Source of the DNA: Ruminococcus sp. AM22-13
Lineage (GTDB): Bacteria; Bacillota; Clostridia; Lachnospirales; Lachnospiraceae
DNA length: 64,000 nucleotides
Direction: 5' to 3'
Assembly: GCF_003471165.1 (NCBI RefSeq)
Contig: NZ_QRIL01000010.1
Coordinates: 62,001 to 126,000 of the forward strand
Position numbers and translations under genes: made by a program. Of the stretch, positions 1 through 8,120 are shown piece after piece. Numbering within the stretch: position 1 is the first letter of the stretch; the number at the start of each line of letters is the position of its first letter. Under the pieces are notes generated by a model, which was not told the origin of the DNA, did no database searches, and saw nothing but the letters and a program-made list of their open reading frames with translations.

Positions 1-513
1 GAGGGAGCATTGTCTATGCAGTTTTTCTGGAAACCGGATAAAGGAATTCAGGTCTGCGAGATCGCGGGGCGTTTCTTTGGCTATGAGCATGAGCTGACAG
101 ATATGGTATATGGATTTTCGATAGAAGAACTTCTGCTGGATTATCTTTATGAGAAGGATAAGATACAGACAATGTTTGCACAGCATGATATTTGCGCTCC
201 TTCGAAATATGGGGCTGTGCTGTATTTTCAGGGAAGACAGCTTCAGATTGCCGATCAGAAAGCAGCATATCAGCTGGCACAGGAGAGATGCGTTGTAAAA
301 CCATGGATCTTTTATAAAGAGGGAGAAAACGTGATAGAATACGGACCAAATCCGTATCTTGCGTTATATTATATAGAAGCAGATACCCGGGGACAGCTGG
401 AGAAAGAAACCAGGAAATTTTTCAGTGAAATGAGTATCCGGGATCCAAAAGGGCAAGAAGTAGCCTACAGAAATAAGATACCTGAATATGAGAAGGAAAA
501 AGAAAACAGATGA
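1..513 (+). CDS. C-terminal part of an ATP-grasp-like enzyme (5' truncated by window)
   Basis: The reading frame is open from base 1 and ends at the TGA at 511-513, so only the last ~170 residues of a longer protein are visible. The first in-frame TTG (10) and ATG (16) have no convincing ribosome binding site and lie inside conserved-looking sequence, so neither should be the real start. The segment around EGALSMQFFW and GYEHELTD resembles the C-terminal lobe of ATP-grasp ligases of the carbamoyl-phosphate-synthase type. Its stop overlaps the start of the aminotransferase gene (ATGA), so the two are translationally coupled; a role in making or modifying an amino sugar is an inference. The family call rests on general resemblance only, since the nucleotide-binding part lies outside the window. 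Confidence 0.55.
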   Translation, partial: EGALSMQFFWKPDKGIQVCEIAGRFFGYEHELTDMVYGFSIEELLLDYLYEKDKIQTMFAQHDICAPSKYGAVLYFQGRQLQIADQKAAYQLAQERCVVKPWIFYKEGENVIEYGPNPYLALYYIEADTRGQLEKETRKFFSEMSIRDPKGQEVAYRNKIPEYEKEKENR

Positions 514-1640
514 TTGATTTTAACAGACCTGCTTTTACCGGCAGGGAATTTGACTACATCCGTGATGCAGTGCAGAGAGGAATGCTCTGCGGAGACGGAG
601 AATATACGAAAAGATGCTCTCAGTGGATGATGGAGCATTTTAATATAAAGCATGTCATGTTAACGACATCATGTACACATGCACTGGAAATGGCAGCACA
701 CCTTTGTGACATCAAACCGGGAGATGAGGTGATCATGCCGTCTTATACATTTGTGTCAACGGCGGATGCATTTGTGTTAAAGGGAGCGAAGATCGTATTT
801 GTTGATATCAGACCGGATACAATGAATATTGATGAGAAACTGATCGAGGCAGCAGTCACGGAGAAAACCAAGGTGATCGTGCCGGTTCATTACGCCGGAG
901 TTGCCTGTGAGATGGATACGATCATGGCAATTGCAAAGAAATATAATCTTAAAGTTGTTGAAGATGCGGCCCAGGGAGTGGACGCCTTTTATAAAGGCAA
1001 AGCGCTTGGTACGATTGGAGATTTTGGCTGTTACAGCTTCCATGAGACAAAGAATTATACTATGGGAGAGGGCGGAGCAATCCTCTTTAATAATGATGAA
1101 TATCAGGAAAAAGCAGAAATTTTGAGGGAAAAAGGCACTGACAGAAGTAAATTTTTCCGGGGACAGGTAGATAAATACCGGTGGATGGACTATGGATCTT
1201 CTTACCTTCCAAGTGAACTGAATGCAGCATATCTGTACGCACAGTTGGAGGAGCGTGAAAAGATTTTCAATAAAAGAATGGAAATCTACAATTATTATAA
1301 TAAAAACCTGGCACATCTTGCAGCTGAGGGCAAGATTGAACAGCCATATGTGCCGGAACAATGTAGCCATAATGCACATATGTACTATATTAAAGTTCGC
1401 GATATCCAGGTAAGAACACGTCTGATCAAGTATCTGAGGGAAAAAGGAATCTGCAGCGTATTCCATTATGTACCGCTTCATTCTGCTCCTGCCGGACAGA
1501 AATTTGGCAGATTTTCCGGGGAAGATGTTTATACTACAAAAGAGAGCGAACGTCTGCTGAGACTGCCGATGTTTTATAATCTGGATATGGAAGATGTGAA
1601 ATATATCACAGATACGATTGCTTCATTCGATGAGTTTTGA
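510..1640 (+). CDS. wecE: DegT/DnrJ/EryC1 family sugar aminotransferase, WecE/RffA type
   Basis: This 376-residue protein is a PLP-dependent sugar aminotransferase. The segment SFHETKN holds the expected PLP lysine at residue 181 and is typical of the WecE/RffA subgroup, which makes dTDP-4-amino-4,6-dideoxygalactose from the 4-keto-6-deoxy sugar nucleotide. The length is normal for the family. The TSCTHALEMAAH segment near residue 55 fits the phosphate-cup region. The gene overlaps the preceding ATP-grasp frame by four bases. Its position in a glycan export locus with rfbC suggests that it supplies an amino-deoxy sugar donor for the polymer. The exact substrate cannot be read from sequence. 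Confidence 0.88.
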   Translation: MIDFNRPAFTGREFDYIRDAVQRGMLCGDGEYTKRCSQWMMEHFNIKHVMLTTSCTHALEMAAHLCDIKPGDEVIMPSYTFVSTADAFVLKGAKIVFVDIRPDTMNIDEKLIEAAVTEKTKVIVPVHYAGVACEMDTIMAIAKKYNLKVVEDAAQGVDAFYKGKALGTIGDFGCYSFHETKNYTMGEGGAILFNNDEYQEKAEILREKGTDRSKFFRGQVDKYRWMDYGSSYLPSELNAAYLYAQLEEREKIFNKRMEIYNYYNKNLAHLAAEGKIEQPYVPEQCSHNAHMYYIKVRDIQVRTRLIKYLREKGICSVFHYVPLHSAPAGQKFGRFSGEDVYTTKESERLLRLPMFYNLDMEDVKYITDTIASFDEF

Positions 1641-1664
1641 TTTTATTCAACAAGAGGATATATT

Positions 1665-3029
1665 ATGAAAAAATGGAAACATTTATGTAAGGCTGCAATT
1701 CTCGCAGGTGTGATCGCAATGACATCTGTACAGATCTGTAGTGCTGCGGAGGTAACGACGCAGACGGATACAACATCTGAAGCGGGCGTACAGAGTGCTG
1801 ATGCGGCAACAGCTCCGGCAACTATTTCAACAAATGAAATTTCCGGCTGGCCGACAGGTCCGGAGATTACATCAGAGACAGGCGTGCTGATGGATGCGGA
1901 CAGCGGAGTCCTTCTGTATAGCAAAGGCGGAGATGAGATTCGTTATCCTGCAAGTATCACGAAGATTATGACGCTGCTGCTTGCTGTGGAGAATTGCTCA
2001 ATGAAAGAAGATGTGGTCTTCACCGAAACCGGAACACGCGACATCAGCTGGGATTCAGGAAATATCGGAATGCAGGTTGGGGAAGTAATGAGCATGAAAG
2101 CATGCCTTTGCGCACTTATTATCCGATCGGCAAATGAGGTTGCAGCTCAGATCGCGGAACATGTAGGCGGTACGGAACAGAATTTTATTGATATGATGAA
2201 TCAGCGTGCGGCAGAGATTGGATGCACGAATACGCATTTTGCAAATGCAAGCGGTCTTCCGGATCCAAATCATTATTCTACAGCACACGATATGGCACTG
2301 ATTATGCGGGAAGGTCTTAAGAATAAGAAATTCCGCAAGATCATTGGCATTACAGATTATACGATCAAACCGACAAACATGAACAGCGAGTCAAGGGTGC
2401 TGCATACACATCACCCGATGCTTGCGCCGGAGAGCAGCTATTATTATGACGGATGCATTGGCGGCAAAACAGGATATACCAGCGAGGCGGGCAATACTCT
2501 TGTAACGGCCGTTGAGAAGAATGGAACTACTTATATTGCGGTCACCATGAAGGCGGCAGATCTTGCAATCGCCAGCACAGATTCCACAGCGATGTTTAAT
2601 TATGGGTACCAGAATTTTACAAAGCTTCAGGTAAATGGTGGAGAAGTACTTGTCCCGAATGGCGTGACTGTGGATAACCTGACTGTTAGAGAGGAACCGT
2701 CAGATGGAGAAATCATAGATAATTATTATTATGGAGATTATATGGTAGGAAGTGTAACGGTTCCTGAGGCAACACCGACACCAGAGCCGGCGGCAGATAT
2801 TGTTTCGGAGAATGGAACAGCGGATTCGTCTGATGCTGGCCAGTCAGTGGGAACGGATACGTCCGAAAATACAGATGAAGAAGTTCAGGAGAGTTCTCAG
2901 AATTCAAAAAGTTCTGCAGGGATACCGCAGCTGCGAAAAATACTGCTGGGAATAGGTGCTGCGATGATCCTGATTCTGATTATTCTTCTGATCGCATTGT
3001 CGAAGAAAGAGAAAAAATATTATAGATAA
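1665..3029 (+). CDS. dacF: D-alanyl-D-alanine carboxypeptidase, peptidase S11 (DacF-like), membrane anchored
   Basis: This is a 454-residue penicillin-binding protein of the S11 family, which trims the terminal D-Ala of peptidoglycan stem peptides outside the cell. An N-terminal signal peptide runs to about residue 28. All three active-site motifs are present: SITK (Ser97, Lys100), SAN (155-157) and KTG (268-270). A Pro/Thr/Ser/Glu-rich linker leads to a C-terminal hydrophobic anchor (about 424-446) followed by a basic tail. The start has a good ribosome binding site (AGAGGAT). It lies between wecE and rfbC, so cell-wall trimming is encoded within the glycan locus. A paralogue at 14861-16141 has an altered KTG box. 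Confidence 0.93.
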   Translation: MKKWKHLCKAAILAGVIAMTSVQICSAAEVTTQTDTTSEAGVQSADAATAPATISTNEISGWPTGPEITSETGVLMDADSGVLLYSKGGDEIRYPASITKIMTLLLAVENCSMKEDVVFTETGTRDISWDSGNIGMQVGEVMSMKACLCALIIRSANEVAAQIAEHVGGTEQNFIDMMNQRAAEIGCTNTHFANASGLPDPNHYSTAHDMALIMREGLKNKKFRKIIGITDYTIKPTNMNSESRVLHTHHPMLAPESSYYYDGCIGGKTGYTSEAGNTLVTAVEKNGTTYIAVTMKAADLAIASTDSTAMFNYGYQNFTKLQVNGGEVLVPNGVTVDNLTVREEPSDGEIIDNYYYGDYMVGSVTVPEATPTPEPAADIVSENGTADSSDAGQSVGTDTSENTDEEVQESSQNSKSSAGIPQLRKILLGIGAAMILILIILLIALSKKEKKYYR

Positions 3030-3049
3030 ACAGAAAAGAGGAAAACAAA

Positions 3050-3604
3050 ATGGGAAAAATTAAAGTAACAGAATGTGGTGGAATCAAGGGATTAAAAGTA
3101 GTAGAGCCTACAGTTTTCGGAGATGCCAGAGGATATTTCATGGAAACTTACAACTACAATGACTTTAAAGAAGCGGGAATCGATGTTGAATTTGTGCAGG
3201 ACAATCAGTCCAGTTCCCACAAAGGCGTGCTCCGTGGACTTCACTTCCAGATCAATTACCCACAGGATAAACTTGTACGTGTTGTAAATGGAGAAGTATT
3301 TGATGTGGCTGTAGACCTTCGTGAGGGTTCCGAAACCTATGGAAAATGGTTTGGCGTTGTACTTTCTGCTGAGAACAAGAAACAGTTCTTCATTCCTAAG
3401 GGATTTGCACATGGATTCCTTGTACTTTCTGATCATGCGGAGTTTGTTTACAAATGCTCTGATTTTTATCATCCAAACGATGAAGGCGGACTGATCTGGA
3501 ATGATCCGGATATCGGAGTAGAATGGCCAATTCCGGAAGGAATGGAATTAAGCTTTTCTGACAAAGATACAAAATGGGGAAGCTTTAAGGATTACCGCAA
3601 ATAG
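3050..3604 (+). CDS. rfbC: dTDP-4-dehydrorhamnose 3,5-epimerase
   Basis: RfbC/RmlC catalyses the third step of dTDP-L-rhamnose synthesis in the cytosol. The protein is 184 residues, normal for the family. It shows the expected cupin-fold segments: FGDARGYFMETYN near the start, QDNQSSSHKGVLRGLHFQ with the catalytic His, and FIPKGFAHGFLVLSD. The ribosome binding site is AGAGGA, eight bases before ATG. rfbA, rfbB and rfbD are not in the window, so they must be encoded elsewhere, probably upstream. The gene implies that the polymer contains rhamnose or a related 6-deoxy-4-keto-derived sugar. Confidence 0.95.
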   Translation: MGKIKVTECGGIKGLKVVEPTVFGDARGYFMETYNYNDFKEAGIDVEFVQDNQSSSHKGVLRGLHFQINYPQDKLVRVVNGEVFDVAVDLREGSETYGKWFGVVLSAENKKQFFIPKGFAHGFLVLSDHAEFVYKCSDFYHPNDEGGLIWNDPDIGVEWPIPEGMELSFSDKDTKWGSFKDYRK

Positions 3605-3616
3605 GAGAACGAGAGA

Positions 3617-4432
3617 TTGGATACGATTTTTTCTTTACCAAAGGATATTTATAAAAACAGACGGCTTGTGGCAAAGCTGGCAAAGAATGATTTTAAGACA
3701 AGATATGCAGGTTCTTATCTGGGAATCGTATGGGCATTTATTCAGCCTGTGATCACGATTCTTGTATATTGGTTTGTGTTCTCTGTAGGCTTTCGTTCAG
3801 GAACCGGAGATCTGGGAGTTCCGTTTGTTCTCTATCTGGTTGCCGGTATCGTGCCATGGTTCTTTTTCCAGGACGCACTGATCGGCGGAACGAACTCTCT
3901 GCTGGAATATAATTATCTGGTAAAAAAAGTAGTTTTTAATATCAGTGTGCTCCCGGTGGTCAAGATTATTTCTGCGATGTTTGTACATGCATTCTTTGTA
4001 TTGTTTACGATTATTCTGTATGCAGCTTACGGGAAGTTGCCGGATCTTTATTATCTGCAGATTATTTATTACAGTGGATGTGTGTTCCTTCTGGTGCTTG
4101 GATTATCCTATGCTACCAGCGCAATCGTAATCTTTTTCAGGGATCTGACACAGATTATCAATATTGTGCTTCAGGTAGGTGTCTGGCTGACCCCAATCAT
4201 GTGGATCGTTGAGAATACTCCTTTACAGGGGCATCCGATTATTATGAAGATTCTGAAACTGAATCCAATGTATTATATTGTTTCCGGATACAGAGACACA
4301 TTTCTGATGAAGACCTGGTTCTGGGAACATGCAGGCTGGACCATTTATTTCTGGGTGTTTACGATTTTGTGTTTCGTATTCGGAGGATGGGTATTTAAAC
4401 GTCTGCGCATTCATTTTGCGGATGTTTTGTAA
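3617..4432 (+). CDS. wzm: ABC transporter permease for polysaccharide export (Wzm/TagG family)
   Basis: This 271-residue protein has six predicted membrane segments and the features of ABC-2 type polysaccharide exporters, including NDFKTRYAGSYLGIVWAF near the N-terminus. It forms the membrane channel that moves undecaprenyl-linked glycan or teichoic acid chains across the membrane with Wzt. The start codon is TTG at 3617, supported by GGAGAAC just upstream and by the family's N-terminal layout. It lies 12 bp after rfbC and 120 bp before its ATPase partner. Wzm and TagG cannot be told apart by sequence here; the C-terminally extended ATPase and the WbdD-like neighbour favour an O-antigen-like system. 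Confidence 0.92.
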   Translation: MDTIFSLPKDIYKNRRLVAKLAKNDFKTRYAGSYLGIVWAFIQPVITILVYWFVFSVGFRSGTGDLGVPFVLYLVAGIVPWFFFQDALIGGTNSLLEYNYLVKKVVFNISVLPVVKIISAMFVHAFFVLFTIILYAAYGKLPDLYYLQIIYYSGCVFLLVLGLSYATSAIVIFFRDLTQIINIVLQVGVWLTPIMWIVENTPLQGHPIIMKILKLNPMYYIVSGYRDTFLMKTWFWEHAGWTIYFWVFTILCFVFGGWVFKRLRIHFADVL

Positions 4433-4492
4433 TGACCTGAAAATCCGGAATACCTGTCAGCTGATTTGTTTGTAAAAGGCTGTCAGGTGCCC

Positions 4493-4532
4493 ATTTGGTT
4501 ATAGGTAAGTAACGAAGCGGATGATGATCCGC
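4493..4532 (+). other. Possible partial copy of the repeated RNA element's 3' module, in the wzm-wzt gap
   Basis: The 120-bp wzm-wzt gap contains ATTTGGTTAT followed by AAGTAACGAAGCGGAT and a GCGGAT/ATCCGC hairpin with a 4-base loop. The same order (ATTTGGTTAT, AAGTAGCGAAAGCGGAT, then a GGAT/ATCC hairpin) forms the 3' end of the structured element at 30980-31112. The rest of that element is absent. No T-run follows, so this is not an obvious terminator. Chance resemblance is possible. Confidence 0.3.
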
Positions 4533-4552
4533 CTGATCGGAAAGGAAATAAT

Positions 4553-5827
4553 GTGGAGAACAAGAAAGTAATTCAGGTGAAAGATCTCACCAAGATGTAT
4601 AAATTATATGATAAGCCTTCAGACAGATTGAAAGAAGCGCTTGGGCTTACCAGAAAGAAACTCTATAAAGAGCATTATGCACTTCATGATGTGAATTTTG
4701 ATATTTATGAGGGCGAATGCGTGGGAATTATCGGAACCAATGGTTCCGGTAAATCAACGATCTTAAAGATCATCACAGGTGTTCTGACTCCTACTTCGGG
4801 GGAGGTGAAGGTAGATGGAAGAATTTCTGCCCTGCTGGAATTAGGTGCCGGATTTAATATGGAATATTCCGGACTTGAGAACGTATATCTGAATGGAACG
4901 ATGATCGGTTTTTCAAAAGAAGAGATAGATGCCAGACTGGATGACATTCTGGAATTTGCAGATATTGGAGATTTTATTCATCAGCCTGTCAAAACATATT
5001 CCAGCGGTATGTTCGTGCGTCTGGCTTTTGCTGTTGCAATCAATATTGATCCTGAGATTCTGGTCGTAGACGAGGCGTTATCAGTAGGTGATGTGTTCTT
5101 CCAGGCAAAGTGTTATCATAAATTTGAAGAATTTAAGAAACAGGGCAAGACGATCCTCTTTGTAAGTCATGACCTCAGCAGTGTTTCAAAATATTGTGAC
5201 AGAGTTGTGCTTTTGAACAAAGGCGTGAAACTGGATGAAGGTTCACCGAAGCAGATGGTCGATCTTTATAAACAGCTTCTCGTAGGTCAGAACCCTGTAA
5301 AGCAGAATGAATCCGCAAGTGAGGAACAGATTCCGGCGGAGAACAGCGAGGAGTTGGGAGATTTCCAGATGAATCCGAATATGCTGGAATATGGAAGCCG
5401 TATCGCAGAGATCACAGATTTCAGAGTGATTGATGACAAGGGAATGTGCTCCAATACGATAGAGAAAGGCAGCGAATTCAAAATCCGCATGAAAGTCCGG
5501 TTCAATGAGGATATTCAGGAACCGATCATGGCATATACATTCAAAAACATCCAGGGTACAGAAATCACAGGCACGAATACCATGTATGAGAATGCTAAAG
5601 TTGAGCGTTCCGGTAAGGGTGATACATGTACGGTAACATTTACCCAGACGATGAACCTTCAGGGTGGCGAATATCTTTTGTCATTTGGCTGCACCGGATA
5701 TAAGAATGGAGACTTCACAGTGTTCCACAGACTTTATGATGCATGTAATATTACGGTGATCTCCAGCAAGAATACAGTTGGTTTTTATGACATGGATTCT
5801 AAAGTGGAAGTTCAGTGTGGGGAATAG
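4553..5827 (+). CDS. wzt: ABC transporter ATPase for polysaccharide export with C-terminal carbohydrate-binding-like domain (Wzt)
   Basis: This 424-residue protein has an N-terminal nucleotide-binding domain: Walker A GTNGSGKST (61-69), signature YSSGMFVRLAFA, Walker B ILVVDEAL, and a switch His in FVSHDLS. It continues with about 170 extra residues (after ~250) that look like the beta-sandwich Wzt_C domain. In E. coli O9a-type systems that domain recognises the modified non-reducing end of the finished glycan and licenses export. Translation probably starts at GTG 4553 after the ribosome binding site GGAAAGGA. The next gene encodes a methyltransferase/kinase-like protein, which is the expected partner of such an extended Wzt. 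Confidence 0.93.
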   Translation: MENKKVIQVKDLTKMYKLYDKPSDRLKEALGLTRKKLYKEHYALHDVNFDIYEGECVGIIGTNGSGKSTILKIITGVLTPTSGEVKVDGRISALLELGAGFNMEYSGLENVYLNGTMIGFSKEEIDARLDDILEFADIGDFIHQPVKTYSSGMFVRLAFAVAINIDPEILVVDEALSVGDVFFQAKCYHKFEEFKKQGKTILFVSHDLSSVSKYCDRVVLLNKGVKLDEGSPKQMVDLYKQLLVGQNPVKQNESASEEQIPAENSEELGDFQMNPNMLEYGSRIAEITDFRVIDDKGMCSNTIEKGSEFKIRMKVRFNEDIQEPIMAYTFKNIQGTEITGTNTMYENAKVERSGKGDTCTVTFTQTMNLQGGEYLLSFGCTGYKNGDFTVFHRLYDACNITVISSKNTVGFYDMDSKVEVQCGE

Positions 5828-5925
5828 CCTGTAACTTTTTGATGCCGGTGACAGGATATAGGAAAGCGTGTTTGAAACACGTTTCAGGACGATGCAGTGA
5901 ATAAAAATCAGCGCGAGGGAAATAT

Positions 5926-8118
5926 ATGGAAGAAAAAATCGGAAAAGTAATTCTGGATACTACGTGCTATCCGGGAAAGGATTTATATAGTGATGGTGCG
6001 ATAGAAGATGAAATGCTTGCAATTTCCAGAGATTTTGCACCGGAAGAATTTAACAGAGTGATCAGTGAACGGGAGAGCTGGCCGATTCTTTATCATTTCT
6101 CTCATATCAGAGAGAATATTTTAAGCTGGCTTCCATTTACCGGAGAGGAAAAGGTCCTAGAGATCGGTTCCGGATGTGGGGCCGTCACAGGTGCTCTGTG
6201 TGAGAAAGCGAAAGAAGTTACCTGTATTGAGCTTTCGATGAAGAGAAGCAAGATCAATGCATACCGACATCAGGATCAGGATAACCTTCGGATTCTTGTG
6301 GGAAACTTTCAGGAGATAGAGAAGAATCTGACAGAAAAATATGATTATATTACCCTGATCGGTGTGTTTGAGTATGGGGAATCTTATATCCGGAGTGAGA
6401 ACCCATATGTGGATTTTCTTAAGATCATATCCAGACATCTGAAACCGGATGGAAAGATTATTCTGGCCATCGAGAACAGACTGGGACTGAAATACTGGGC
6501 CGGATGTACGGAAGATCATTTCGGAACTCTGTTCGAGGGAATTCAGGGATATCCGAATACAAAAGGTGTCAAAACTTTTTCAAGAAAAGAATTTAACGGG
6601 ATTTTGCAGGATGCCGGAAACTTAAAGGCAGATTGGTATTATCCATATCCGGACTATAAATTTCCAATGATGATTCATTCAGACAGGCATCTCCCGGCTG
6701 GTGGAGAACTGCATATGAAAGATTACAATTTTGACAGACTGCGGCTGGGACTTTTTCAGGAATCCCGGGTCTATGATACACTTCTGAGCAATGATATGTA
6801 TCCACAGTTTGCCAATTCATTTCTTCTTGTGATCGGAAAAGAACAGCCGGAGATGGCGCCGGTTTATGTGAAATTTTCCAACGAAAGAGATCAGAAGCTT
6901 TCCATTTATACGAAGATCGATCAAATGGCAGACGGAAAACTGACTGTAAAGAAAGCGCCTGCACACAAGAAAGCCGTAGAGCATATCAGGAATCTGAGAA
7001 TCATTTATGAGACTCTGACGGAGATGTATAAAGAAGAGGGAATTGAGGTCAATCAGTGTTCGTTAAAAGATAACTGTGCAGAGCTGGAATACCTGACAGG
7101 AATCACACTGGAAGATAAGCTGGATCATCTTCTGGAAGAGGGCAGAACAGAGGAGCTTGAGAAATTATTCTTTACTTATATAGGAAAAATAAAGAACATT
7201 CATGAAAAGAAACCTTTTGAGAAAACGAAAGGCTTTGTCAGGGTGTTTGGAGATGTAAATCTGCGTTCTGATCTGAAATGCGCAGAAATTTCCAACATTG
7301 ATTTCGTCCCTGCAAACATTATTCTGTCAGATGATAAAGTATCTGTTATTGACTATGAATGGACATTTGCATTCCCTGTGCCATCTCAGTATCTGGTTTA
7401 CCGCATGATCTTTTATTATCTGGAACTGAATGATAAACGCAGAGTGTTAAGAAACCTGAACTTTTATGAAAAAGCAGGAATTACTCCTGAAGATATAGAA
7501 ATATATGTTGAAATGGAACACAATTTACAGGCATATATTCTGGGAAAACATACAGCAATGCGGAATATGTATACTCAGATTTCTCCGGGAAGGGCAGAGA
7601 TTGAGGATTACTACAGAGAGAAGAAGGAGGAAACTCTGGAGAATCTTCAGATTTTCTGGGATAACGGAAAGAGTTTTAATGAGGCAGATTCTGTAAGATA
7701 TCTGTTTAAAAACAGGAAAGTTTGTGTGGAATTTAAACTTCCTGAAAATACAAGAATGCTTCGCCTTGATCCGGGAGAACTGGCGAAAGGACTCAAAATC
7801 AGCAGGCTTACCTGGGAAGATGGAAATTTTGTTGATTTCCATACAGATGGCTGTGAGGTAGAAAATGGAGAATTTTATTTCGGAGGGGATGATCCGCAGA
7901 TTATCGTGCCATCTGTTCCTGAAAACAAAAAATCCATGAAGATTGAAATGGAAATTCTGGATGAGAAGAAAACAGAAAAGAAATTCTGGAAGATCTATAC
8001 AGAACAGAAAAGAGCAGTGGATCAGCTGAGACAGGAACTTGAGCAGAAGAAAGCATTGGTGGATCAGGTAGAACGCAGTAAGGCATGGAAACTGTATCGT
8101 ACGGTAAAAAGGGTTTAG
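5926..8118 (+). CDS. WbdD-like bifunctional methyltransferase / kinase-like protein with C-terminal coiled coil
   Basis: This 730-residue protein has several parts. Residues ~50-245 are a SAM-dependent methyltransferase with motif I VLEIGSGCG (77-85). Residues ~330-560 look like an aminoglycoside-phosphotransferase/kinase fold: IDFVPANIIL gives the D-x4-N catalytic loop (Asp459, Asn464), and VIDYEW supplies the metal-binding Asp476. A beta-rich stretch follows (~575-680), then a charged coiled coil (~685-722) ending in a basic SKAWKLYRTVKRV tail. The order methyltransferase, kinase, coiled coil matches the O-antigen chain terminator WbdD, which caps the growing glycan with a methyl-phosphate type group. 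The neighbouring Wzt with an extra C-terminal domain supports that reading. The capping role here is inference; the beta-rich insert differs from WbdD as known. Confidence 0.7.
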   Translation: MEEKIGKVILDTTCYPGKDLYSDGAIEDEMLAISRDFAPEEFNRVISERESWPILYHFSHIRENILSWLPFTGEEKVLEIGSGCGAVTGALCEKAKEVTCIELSMKRSKINAYRHQDQDNLRILVGNFQEIEKNLTEKYDYITLIGVFEYGESYIRSENPYVDFLKIISRHLKPDGKIILAIENRLGLKYWAGCTEDHFGTLFEGIQGYPNTKGVKTFSRKEFNGILQDAGNLKADWYYPYPDYKFPMMIHSDRHLPAGGELHMKDYNFDRLRLGLFQESRVYDTLLSNDMYPQFANSFLLVIGKEQPEMAPVYVKFSNERDQKLSIYTKIDQMADGKLTVKKAPAHKKAVEHIRNLRIIYETLTEMYKEEGIEVNQCSLKDNCAELEYLTGITLEDKLDHLLEEGRTEELEKLFFTYIGKIKNIHEKKPFEKTKGFVRVFGDVNLRSDLKCAEISNIDFVPANIILSDDKVSVIDYEWTFAFPVPSQYLVYRMIFYYLELNDKRRVLRNLNFYEKAGITPEDIEIYVEMEHNLQAYILGKHTAMRNMYTQISPGRAEIEDYYREKKEETLENLQIFWDNGKSFNEADSVRYLFKNRKVCVEFKLPENTRMLRLDPGELAKGLKISRLTWEDGNFVDFHTDGCEVENGEFYFGGDDPQIIVPSVPENKKSMKIEMEILDEKKTEKKFWKIYTEQKRAVDQLRQELEQKKALVDQVERSKAWKLYRTVKRV

Positions 8119-8120
8119 TT

